A stretch of 6,004 nucleotides of DNA from JAUREX01 sp044356825 (GTDB taxonomy: Bacteria; Pseudomonadota; Alphaproteobacteria; Rhodobacterales; Rhodobacteraceae). Below, one piece after another: positions 1 to 5,813 of the stretch (the first letter of the stretch is position 1; each line of letters starts with the position of its first letter). The translations under genes and the position numbers were made by a program. Under the pieces are notes generated by a model, which saw only the letters and a list, made by a program, of their open reading frames with translations, did no database searches and was not told where the DNA came from. The DNA lies in assembly GCA_044356825.1 (NCBI GenBank), contig JBIKVM010000179.1, forward strand, positions 1 through 6,004, read 5' to 3'.

Positions 1-276
1 GCACTTACAGGGCATCAAATGGCAATGTCTATGTGGGGAACTACGCAGATGGCAAATACGAGGGGACGGGGACGCTCAGCTACGCCAACGGCGATGTCTA
101 TGAGGGCGACTTCAAGGATGGCGCGTTCAATGGTCGCGGCACTTACAGGGCATCAAATGGCAATGTCTATGTGGGGAACTACGCAGATGGCAAATACGAG
201 GGGACGGGGACGCTCAGCTACGCCAACGGCGATGTCTATGAGGGCGACTTCAAGGATGGCGCGTTGAATGGTCGCG
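1..276 (+). repeat. Two tandem 138-bp units inside the MORN gene
   Basis: Bases 1-138 and 139-276 match at 137 of 138 positions. The only difference is C128 versus G266, which turns a TTC (Phe) codon into TTG (Leu). Each unit encodes 46 residues, exactly two MORN repeats, so gain or loss of a unit keeps the reading frame. From 279 on the sequence diverges at the DNA level while keeping the MORN protein pattern. The unit is about 57% G+C by my count (78 of 138), clearly lower than the operon downstream. Synonymous positions are identical between the copies, which points to recent duplication or gene conversion rather than selection on the protein. More units may lie upstream of base 1. Confidence 0.95.
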
Positions 277-554
277 GCACCTACCGGTTCGCGGACGGCA
301 GCGTCTACGAAGGAGAATTGGCGCAAGGCATGCTCGAGGGGCGGGGGCGTATCGTATATGAGGACGGCAGCATCTATGTCGGGTCATTCGCGAAGGATCA
401 ATTCAACGGCCAGGGAAACATGATCTATGCCGACGGCAGCAGCTATGTGGGGGGATTCGCCGATGGCGAATGGCACGGATCTGGCCGCTTCATCTCTGCC
501 ACTGGCGATGTGACGGCCGGCACGTTCGTGCGTGGCGAGCATGTCGGCCCGTGA
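1..554 (+). CDS. MORN-repeat protein, C-terminal part (5' end outside window)
   Basis: The reading frame is open from the first base (first full codon at base 3) to TGA at 552-554, giving about 183 residues, so the gene starts upstream of the window. The protein is almost entirely 23-residue MORN repeats of the pattern Y-x-x-G-x-x-Y-x-G-x-(F/Y)-x-x-G-x-x-x-G-x-G, for example YANGDVYEGDFKDG. I count seven clear repeats and a degenerate eighth (YADGSSYVGGFADG, then ATGDVTAGTFVRG). MORN repeats form elongated beta-hairpin stacks, used in other proteins for membrane, lipid or protein contacts; no catalytic domain is visible here. The GTG at 33 is not the true start, because the same repeat pattern continues upstream of it. 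No transmembrane segment is visible in this part. The gene is convergent with the CMD-like gene. Its cellular role is unknown, and any signal peptide or enzyme domain would lie outside the window. Confidence 0.9.
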   Translation, partial: TYRASNGNVYVGNYADGKYEGTGTLSYANGDVYEGDFKDGAFNGRGTYRASNGNVYVGNYADGKYEGTGTLSYANGDVYEGDFKDGALNGRGTYRFADGSVYEGELAQGMLEGRGRIVYEDGSIYVGSFAKDQFNGQGNMIYADGSSYVGGFADGEWHGSGRFISATGDVTAGTFVRGEHVGP

Positions 555-581
555 CCTGCTGGCGCGCGCGCCGTCGCGATG

Positions 582-1148
582 TCAGGCCTCGGGGAAAGGC
601 TCGGACGCACCATCCTGAAGCGGCACCTCGAAGGCATTGATCGTGAGCGAGATGAGCGTGTAATAGCCAAGGATCCCCACCAGATCGACGACCCCCTCGC
701 GCCCCAGCGCCGCGACGGCGCGGGCATAGGTGGCGTCCGACACGCGTCGGGTGCGCAGCAACTCCTGTGCGAAGGCATGGAGCGCGGCCTCGTCCTCGGA
801 GGCGAAAACGGGCGTGGCGCCGGTGCGGATCGCCTCGGCCACAGCCGGATCGATGCCCGCGCGCAGCGCGATCGGGAGATGCTCAACCCATTCATAGCCC
901 GAGCGCCAGAAGGCCCCGGTGATGAGGATCGCCAGTTCCGACAGGCGCGGCGGCAGGTGCGAACCGTAGCGGCAATAGGCCCCTAGTCTCTGCGCGGCCT
1001 CGGCCAGCGGGGGGTTGACGAGCCAGACGCGCAGCGGCCCCGGCACCGATCCGCGCGGACCTGCCACGATGGCGTCATGCGCGGCGCGCTGCTCGGGCGT
1101 CATCTGCGCGAGCGGAATGTAGGGGGGGCGGGCGGCGGCATCTGTCAT
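582..1148 (-). CDS. Carboxymuconolactone decarboxylase (CMD)-family protein
   Basis: This 188-residue protein has the alpha-helical CMD/AhpD-like fold signature at residues 71-99: a conserved Glu (E71, in SELAIL), then Y85, E86, W87, H90 and G98 in the pattern YEW-x-x-H-x(7)-G. The family includes 4-carboxymuconolactone decarboxylase (beta-ketoadipate pathway) and the AhpD peroxidases. The AhpD CxxC-x(3)-H site is absent: the positions 7 and 4 residues before H90 are S83 and E86, so thiol peroxidase activity is not expected. At 188 residues it is longer than the classical enzyme of about 130 and has an extra N-terminal region (residues 1-65), as in many uncharacterised members. The start at 1148 gives a protein beginning MTDAAARPPYI; the Shine-Dalgarno upstream is weak. 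It is divergent from the molybdenum hydroxylase operon, 126 bp away, so a shared pathway is plausible but unproven. The exact reaction is unknown. Confidence 0.85.
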   Translation of the reverse strand: MTDAAARPPYIPLAQMTPEQRAAHDAIVAGPRGSVPGPLRVWLVNPPLAEAAQRLGAYCRYGSHLPPRLSELAILITGAFWRSGYEWVEHLPIALRAGIDPAVAEAIRTGATPVFASEDEAALHAFAQELLRTRRVSDATYARAVAALGREGVVDLVGILGYYTLISLTINAFEVPLQDGASEPFPEA

Positions 1149-1274
1149 GTCGGTTCATCGCGCAGGGTCGGGGAGCGAGTGGTATGGCCCGGATTGCGCC
1201 GGAGGGCAATGCCACGGACGGCTTGCGTTTTTCGCGCGGGTGCAGAAGGTTGCGCGCATGCAAAGGCCCGCGTC
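1149..1274. promoter_or_regulatory. Divergent intergenic region, presumed promoters of the CMD gene and the Mo-hydroxylase operon
   Basis: These 126 bp separate two divergent start codons, so outward promoters for both transcripts are expected here. I see no convincing -35/-10 pair. The best + strand fragment is TTGCGT at 1223-1228, with no good -10 at the right distance. An AAAGG at 1262-1266 sits 8 nt before the ATG at 1275 and is the likely, rather weak, ribosome binding site of the FAD subunit gene. Short dyads are present (TTGC 1250-1253 with GCAA 1260-1263; CGCGGG 1235-1240 with CCCGCG 1267-1272), but they are short for such GC-rich DNA. The TTTATC/GATAAA palindrome found near the cyclase gene is not present here. 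Confidence 0.35.
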
Positions 1275-2117
1275 ATGAAATTCGCCCCCTTCAGCTATCT
1301 GCGCGCGACCGACGCGGCAGAGGCGGTGCGGCTGCTTGCCGAGGCGCAGGAGGCAGCGGGCGGGGCACGCTTCATCGCCGGGGGCCAGAGCCTTCTGCCC
1401 GCGCTGGCCTTCCGGCTGGACCAGCCCGCGACGCTGATCGACATCGGGCCGATCGCGGCGTTGCGCGGGGTCACGCTAGACGGCGGGCGGCTGCGGATCG
1501 GCGCGCTCACGACCCATGCGATGATCGAGCGCGATCCGCTCATCGCGCGGCACGCGCCGATCCTGGCCCATGCCGCGACCTTCATCGCCCATGCCGCGAT
1601 CCGCAACCGCGGCACAATCGGCGGGTCGATCTGCAACGCCGATCCCGCGGCCGAGATGCCGGCGGTGGCGGTGGCGCTCGGGGCGCGGCTGCACCTGCTC
1701 GGGCCGAAAGGGGCGAGGGTGGTTGAGGCGGACGGCTTCTTTCGCGGCTATTACGAGACGCTGCGCACCGAGGCCGAATTGCTGACCCACATCGAGGTGC
1801 CGATTGCCGCGCCCGCGGACCGCTGGGCCTTCGGCGAGTTGGCCCGCCGCCGGGGCGATTACGCCCTGGCCGGGGTCGCGGTGTGCTGGGCGGCGGCGCC
1901 GCGCATCGTTTGGTTCGGCGTGGGCGACGGGCCGCGGCGCGATGGCGCGGCCGAAGCGGCCCTTGCCACGGGGGCGACGACGGCGGCCGAGATCGCCCAC
2001 GTGGCCCTTGCCGGCATCGAGGTGGCCTCGGATCACGCGACCGACGCCGCCACGCGCGCGCAGATCGCGCGCGTCGTGCTGCGGCGTGCGCTCGTTCAGG
2101 CGGGAGTGACGGCATGA
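1275..2117 (+). CDS. Molybdenum hydroxylase, FAD-binding (medium) subunit, CoxM/CutM type
   Basis: The 280-residue protein has the usual length for the FAD subunit of three-subunit xanthine dehydrogenase/CO dehydrogenase-type enzymes. The two family FAD-binding motifs are present: AGGQSLLP at residues 35-42 and TIGGSICNADPAAE at 114-127. The later RRRGDYALAGVAV segment (191-203) matches the conserved R-x-GD-(F/Y)-A region of the C-terminal CO dehydrogenase flavoprotein domain. The N-terminus MKFAPFSYLRATDAAEAVRLL is typical, which supports ATG 1275 over upstream starts in the open frame. In the family this subunit takes electrons from the 2Fe-2S clusters and passes them to NAD+ or another cytoplasmic acceptor. 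The stop codon overlaps the next start (ATGA at 2114-2117), so translation of the two is probably coupled. I give no symbol because the substrate is unknown; coxM would imply CO oxidation. Confidence 0.93.
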   Translation: MKFAPFSYLRATDAAEAVRLLAEAQEAAGGARFIAGGQSLLPALAFRLDQPATLIDIGPIAALRGVTLDGGRLRIGALTTHAMIERDPLIARHAPILAHAATFIAHAAIRNRGTIGGSICNADPAAEMPAVAVALGARLHLLGPKGARVVEADGFFRGYYETLRTEAELLTHIEVPIAAPADRWAFGELARRRGDYALAGVAVCWAAAPRIVWFGVGDGPRRDGAAEAALATGATTAAEIAHVALAGIEVASDHATDAATRAQIARVVLRRALVQAGVTA

Positions 2118-2587
2118 GGGTTTCGCTGATCGTCAACGGCGAGGCGGTGACGGCCGATGTGGAACCGCGGCAGCATCTGGCGGACTTCCTGCGCCAGACG
2201 CTCGGCCTGACGGGGACGCATGTGGGCTGCGAGCACGGGGTGTGCGGGGCCTGCACGGTGCGCCTGAACGGCGCCATCGTGCGCGCCTGCCTGACGCTTG
2301 CGGTGCAGGCCGAGGGGGCGCGCGTCGAGACGATCGAGGGCGTCTCGGCCACGGGCGAAATCGCCACCCTGCAAGAGGCCTTTCACCGGCGCAACGCGCT
2401 CCAATGCGGGTTTTGCACGCCGGGGATGCTGCTGACGGCGGCGGAATGGATCGCCCTCGGGGGCGGACCCGACCGCGCGGCCATCCGCGACTGGCTGTCG
2501 GGCAATTATTGCCGCTGCACGGGCTATCAGGCGATCGTCGATGCCGTGGCCGAGGTGGCGGGCACCGCCGGAGGGGGCGCGCCATGA
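2114..2587 (+). CDS. Molybdenum hydroxylase, 2Fe-2S (small) subunit, CoxS/CutS type
   Basis: The 157-residue protein carries both iron-sulfur domains of the family. The N-terminal plant-ferredoxin-like domain ligands are C39, C44, C47 and C59 (motif GCEHGVCGACTV, then RAC). The C-terminal four-helix domain ligands are C98, C101, C133 and C135 (motifs QCGFCTPGM and NYCRCTGY). Q97, next to C98, matches the Gln that contacts the molybdopterin cytosine dinucleotide cofactor in known structures. All eight cysteines are intact, so a functional electron relay from the Mo site to FAD is expected. There is no Tat signal in front of the ferredoxin domain, which argues for a cytoplasmic enzyme rather than the periplasmic aldehyde oxidoreductase type. 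The start ATG 2114 has GGGAG at 2102-2106, 7 nt upstream, and overlaps the previous stop. The stop overlaps the next start at 2584. Confidence 0.95.
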   Translation: MRVSLIVNGEAVTADVEPRQHLADFLRQTLGLTGTHVGCEHGVCGACTVRLNGAIVRACLTLAVQAEGARVETIEGVSATGEIATLQEAFHRRNALQCGFCTPGMLLTAAEWIALGGGPDRAAIRDWLSGNYCRCTGYQAIVDAVAEVAGTAGGGAP

Positions 2588-4968
2588 CGCTGGGGCGGTT
2601 CGACAGGCCGGCGGGCGGGATCGGGGCTGCGCTGGCGCGGCCCAACGCGCGGCGGTTGCTGATCGGTCGCGGTCGCTTTGTCGATGATCGCACGCTCCCG
2701 CGGATGGTGCATGCGGCCTTCCTGCGCTCACCCTACGCGCACGCGCGCATCCGCGGCATCGACCTTGCGGCGGCCCGGGCGGCGCCGGGCGTGGTGGCGG
2801 TCTGGGACGGGGCCGAGATCGCGGCAGAGGTCGCGCCCTTCGTGGGGGTCCTCACCCACCTTGCGGGGATGCGCTCGGCGCCGCAGCCCGCGCTCGCGCA
2901 TGGCACGACGCATTGGCAGGGTGAGCCGCTCGCCATCGTGCTTGCCCGCAGCCGCGCCGAGGCCGAGGACGCCGTGGCGCTGATCGAGGCCGATCTCGAC
3001 CCGCTCGACCCCGTGACGGACCCCGAGGCGGCGCTTGCGCCCGGGGCGGCGGCGATCCATCCCGCGCTCGGCTCGAACCTCTGCCTCGAGCGGCGGATCG
3101 AGGTCGGCGATGTCGATGGCGCCTTCGCCACGGCCGCCGCCGTGGCCGAGCGGCACTTCGATTTCGCCCGCCACACGGGCGTCACGCTCGAACCGCGCAG
3201 TTGCCTCTATGACTGGGACGCGGGCGACGGCCGGCTCACCCTGCACTATTCGGGGCAGGTGCCGCACATGATGCAGGCCGTCCTTGCCCGCCACCTCGGA
3301 CTGAACGAAGAGCAGGTGCGGGTCATCTCCGAGGATGTGGGCGGATCCTTCGGGATCAAGATCCACACCTATGGCGACGAGATCGCCTGCGCGGCCGCCG
3401 CGCGCCGGCTGGGCCGTCCGGTCAAGTTCGTGGCCGACCGCTTCGAGAGCTTCGCCTCGGACATCCACGCGCGCGCCCACACCCTGCGCGCGCGCGCCGC
3501 AGTCGACGCGGACGGCCGCCTGACCGCGGTCGAGATCGACGATCTGACCGGGATCGGCCCCTATTCGGTCTATCCGCGATCCTCGGGGATCGACGGCAAC
3601 CAGGTCGTGAACCTGATCGGCGCGCCCTACGATCTGCCCGCCTATCGCGCGCGGCTCAGGATCGCGTTCCTCAACAAGGCGCCGATGTGCCAGTATCGGG
3701 CCGTGGGCCACCCCGTCGCGATGGCGGTGATGGAGGCGCTGATCGACGATCTTGCGGCACGGACGGGGCGCGACCCGGCGGTGCTGCGTGCCCTCAACAT
3801 CCGGCGCGACGACAGCTATCCGGCAACCTCGCCGCAGGGCCTGCGCTTTGCCGACCTCAGCCACGAGCGCTGCCTTGCGGAGTTGCGCCGGCTGATGGGC
3901 TATGACCGGCTGAGGGCCGAGCAGGCCGAGGCGCGCGCGCGCGGCGTCCTGCGCGGCGTTGGCCTTGCGATGATGGTCGAGATCACGAACCCGTCGCCGA
4001 TGTTCTATGGCGTCGGCGGGGCGCCCATCGCGGCGCAGGACGGCGCGACGGTGCGGCTCAATCCCGGCGGCGACATCCACCTTGCGGCCTCGGTCACCGA
4101 GCAGGGACAGGGCACCGACACGGTGCTGGCGCAGATCGCGGCCGAGGTGCTCTCGGTGCCCGAAGGGCGCATCGCCGTCAGCACGGGCGACACGATGACC
4201 GCCCCCCACGGCGGCGGGACATGGGCTTCGCGCGGGGCGGGGATCGGGGGCGAGGCGGTGCTGCAGGCCGCGCGCGCCTTGGCCGGGCAGATCCTGGAGG
4301 TCGCGGGCACGATCCTGCAAACCCCGCCCGAGCGCCTCGCGCTGCGCGATGGCCATGTCGCCGACGCGACCGGGGCGGCGCGCCTGTCTCTGAAGGATCT
4401 GGCGCAGATGGTCTATTACCGGGGCAACGAATTGCCGCCGGGGCTTGCGCCCGAACTCGTGGCGACACGGCACTATCGCGTCACCGACCAGCCTTTCGTC
4501 TATTCGAACGGCGCGATGGCGGCCCATGTCGAAGTCGATGCCGAGACGGGGTTCATCCGCCTGCTCGATGTCTGGGTGGTCGAGGATGTGGGCACGATCC
4601 TCAACCCGCTTCTGGTCGACGAACAGATCCGGGGCGGGGTCGTGCAAGGGATCGGCGCCGCCCTCTATGAGGAATGCCTCTATGACGAGGCCGGGCAGCT
4701 TCTGAACGCGAGCCTGGCCGACTATCTCGTGCCCATGGCGGCCGAGATGCCCGACATCCACATCGCGCATGTCGTCACGCCGACGCGCAGCTCGGCGCTT
4801 GGCGCCAAGGGGGCGGGCGAGGCCGGGACGGCAGGGGCGCCGGCGGCGGTGCTGAACGCCGTGAACGATGCGCTGCGCCCTCTCGGCGCGCATCTGGCAC
4901 AGATGCCGATGACGCCTGCGCGGGTCCTGCGGGCAATCGCGGCCGCGCGCGACGGCGCAGGGGTCTGA
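2584..4968 (+). CDS. Molybdenum hydroxylase, molybdopterin-binding (large) subunit, CoxL-like
   Basis: The 794-residue protein matches the usual length of CoxL-type catalytic subunits. An N-terminal hammerhead domain (about residues 20-130, GRGRFVDDRTLPRMVHAAFLRSPYAHARI) is followed by the two molybdopterin-binding domains. Cofactor-loop motifs are present: GGSFG at 253-257, QGQGTDT from 507, and a TWASR segment at 546-550. The base-catalyst motif GAKGAGEAG near the C-terminus places the catalytic Glu at E746. The substrate-side loop reads C369-Q-Y-R-A-V-G-H-P377. At the position of the Mo/Cu-bridging cysteine of form I CO dehydrogenase (AYxCSFR) there is A373, so CO oxidation is unlikely. 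The loop also departs from the AYRGAGRPE form of most other members. Start ATG 2584 has GGAGGGGG at 2570-2577 and overlaps the small-subunit stop. No cofactor-sulfuration or maturation genes lie in the window. The substrate is unknown; an aromatic or N-heterocycle is a guess. Confidence 0.93.
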   Translation: MTLGRFDRPAGGIGAALARPNARRLLIGRGRFVDDRTLPRMVHAAFLRSPYAHARIRGIDLAAARAAPGVVAVWDGAEIAAEVAPFVGVLTHLAGMRSAPQPALAHGTTHWQGEPLAIVLARSRAEAEDAVALIEADLDPLDPVTDPEAALAPGAAAIHPALGSNLCLERRIEVGDVDGAFATAAAVAERHFDFARHTGVTLEPRSCLYDWDAGDGRLTLHYSGQVPHMMQAVLARHLGLNEEQVRVISEDVGGSFGIKIHTYGDEIACAAAARRLGRPVKFVADRFESFASDIHARAHTLRARAAVDADGRLTAVEIDDLTGIGPYSVYPRSSGIDGNQVVNLIGAPYDLPAYRARLRIAFLNKAPMCQYRAVGHPVAMAVMEALIDDLAARTGRDPAVLRALNIRRDDSYPATSPQGLRFADLSHERCLAELRRLMGYDRLRAEQAEARARGVLRGVGLAMMVEITNPSPMFYGVGGAPIAAQDGATVRLNPGGDIHLAASVTEQGQGTDTVLAQIAAEVLSVPEGRIAVSTGDTMTAPHGGGTWASRGAGIGGEAVLQAARALAGQILEVAGTILQTPPERLALRDGHVADATGAARLSLKDLAQMVYYRGNELPPGLAPELVATRHYRVTDQPFVYSNGAMAAHVEVDAETGFIRLLDVWVVEDVGTILNPLLVDEQIRGGVVQGIGAALYEECLYDEAGQLLNASLADYLVPMAAEMPDIHIAHVVTPTRSSALGAKGAGEAGTAGAPAAVLNAVNDALRPLGAHLAQMPMTPARVLRAIAAARDGAGV

Positions 4969-4971
4969 CGT

Positions 4972-5685
4972 TCACCCCCCCGCCGGGGCGGCGAGAGCCG
5001 CAGCGATGGTGCGCGGCGCCTCGGCCAGATAGGCCGAAACGGCAAGCCGCGCGGTGTGTCCGGGGTCGGTCCGGTCAGGCAGGTTGTAGATCACCGCGCG
5101 CACGCCGTGATAGAAGATCGCCCCGTGCATGACCCACGCAAGCGCCATTTCCGCATCCGTGACAGGTGCTTGCGCGTTGAAACCGAAGCTTGCGCGCGCT
5201 TCGAGGCAGATCGGAACCAGAAGCTGGGCGCGCACCCGCTCGATGTAGCGGGTGTTGATGTCGAGCCCGCGCAGGCCGGCGAAGAAGAAGATCCGCATCC
5301 AGCGCCGCTCGAACACCGTGGCGGTATAGTCTGCATAGAAGGCGAGCAGCCGCTCTCCGAGCGGCACCTCGCGCCGGCACAGGCCGCCTGCCCAGTCGTC
5401 CTTCCATTTCTCGAGATAGACGGCGCGATAGACCTCGTTCACGAGATCATCCTTCGAGGGGAAGTAGCGATAGATCAGCGGCTGGGTGATGCCCATGCGC
5501 TTGGCCAGTTCGCGCGTGCCCCCCTCGAACCCCGCCTCGGAGAAGTAGTCGGTCGCCTTCTCGATCAGCGCGCGCCGGCGTTCCTCGGGCAGCATGCGCT
5601 GCGGGCGGGCGGGTGCGGGTGCAGGCCCCGCCGCCTCGGCCCCCTGCACCGCCGGTGCCATCCGATCCTCGCCGCGCGTCTCCAT
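4972..5685 (-). CDS. TetR/AcrR-family transcriptional regulator
   Basis: This 237-residue protein has a TetR-type DNA-binding domain at about residues 34-82: RRALIEKATDYFSEAGFEG, then the helix-turn-helix TRELAKRMGITQPLIYRYFPSKDDL (57-81), where the ITQPLIYRYFPSK recognition-helix region is diagnostic. Residues 85-230 form the helical ligand-binding and dimer domain, whose ligand cannot be predicted. Residues 10-29 are Ala/Pro-rich and probably disordered. The start is uncertain. ATG 5685 has AGGGTGGGG upstream, but the in-frame ATG at 5661 (M9) has GAGG five bases upstream and is equally plausible. The gene converges on the Mo-hydroxylase operon with only 3 bp between the stop codons, and is divergent from the cyclase gene with a palindrome in between. 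It may therefore repress the cyclase gene and itself, and perhaps the hydroxylase operon. Confidence 0.92.
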   Translation of the reverse strand: METRGEDRMAPAVQGAEAAGPAPAPARPQRMLPEERRRALIEKATDYFSEAGFEGGTRELAKRMGITQPLIYRYFPSKDDLVNEVYRAVYLEKWKDDWAGGLCRREVPLGERLLAFYADYTATVFERRWMRIFFFAGLRGLDINTRYIERVRAQLLVPICLEARASFGFNAQAPVTDAEMALAWVMHGAIFYHGVRAVIYNLPDRTDPGHTARLAVSAYLAEAPRTIAAALAAPAGG

Positions 5686-5763
5686 GCCCCACCCTAGGCC
5701 GGGCGGGCGCGACGCGCAACCGCGCGCCCACGGGCCTCTTGCGGGATGGGGCGGCGCGTGCTT

Positions 5764-5779
5764 TTTATCATCCGATAAA
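5764..5779. promoter_or_regulatory. Perfect inverted repeat, candidate TetR-type operator
   Basis: TTTATC (5764-5769) and GATAAA (5774-5779) are exact reverse complements around a 4-bp centre, ATCC. The AT-rich arms are unusual in this GC-rich locus, and the 16-bp length suits a TetR-family dimer site. It lies 35 bp upstream of the cyclase start codon and overlaps the best -10 candidates, as expected for repression by steric blocking. Binding by the neighbouring regulator is inferred from position only. Confidence 0.5.
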
Positions 5780-5800
5780 CAAAGCCGCTGCGCCGGCGAG

Positions 5801-5806
5801 GGAGGG
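5801..5806 (+). promoter_or_regulatory. Strong ribosome binding site of the cyclase gene
   Basis: GGAGGG, within a longer GAGGGAGGG run, lies 7 nt before ATG 5814. It decides the start: the ATG at 5807 directly follows the Shine-Dalgarno and is in another frame, and the in-frame ATG at 5820 is further away. Confidence 0.75.
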
Positions 5807-5813
5807 ATGCGAC

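Larger units (their letters stand above)
5686..5813. promoter_or_regulatory. Divergent promoter region between the tetR-type gene and the cyclase gene
   Basis: These 128 bp separate two divergent start codons. A short AT-rich island (5761-5782) stands out in otherwise very GC-rich sequence and is the natural place for promoter elements. A weak + strand candidate is TTGCGG at 5739-5744 with TTTTAT at 5763-5768, 18 bp apart. TATCAT at 5766-5771 is a better -10 match but has no -35 at a good distance. Promoter assignment is tentative. Confidence 0.45.

Noticed and set aside
561..572. GGCGCGCGCGCC perfect palindrome between the converging MORN and CMD genes, considered as a terminator
   Set aside because: It has no loop and no T-run on either strand, and alternating GC palindromes are frequent in this base composition.
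1235..1272. CGCGGG/CCCGCG inverted repeat that could enclose the ribosome binding site of the FAD subunit gene
   Set aside because: A 6-bp all-GC stem with a 26-base loop is expected by chance in sequence this GC-rich, and no riboswitch-like structure is apparent.
1077..1274. 66-codon upstream extension of the FAD subunit frame
   Set aside because: The extension overlaps the divergent CMD gene, has no family similarity, and would precede the typical N-terminus MKFAPFSY. ATG 1275 gives the normal family length.
2728..4893. 721-residue open frame on the - strand, antisense to the large-subunit gene
   Set aside because: It lies entirely within a gene with clear family motifs. The translation is rich in Arg, His and Gly with no recognisable domain. 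Long antisense frames are common in GC-rich coding DNA.
2584..4968. Annotation of the operon as CO dehydrogenase (coxMSL)
   Set aside because: The large subunit lacks the AYxCSFR loop with the copper-binding cysteine, with Ala at that position. The Cys in its MCQYR segment lies three residues before Arg, not after it.
5056..5697. 213-residue open frame on the + strand, antisense to the TetR gene
   Set aside because: It mirrors the regulator gene, has no recognisable motif and no convincing ribosome binding site. The - strand protein has an unmistakable TetR helix-turn-helix.
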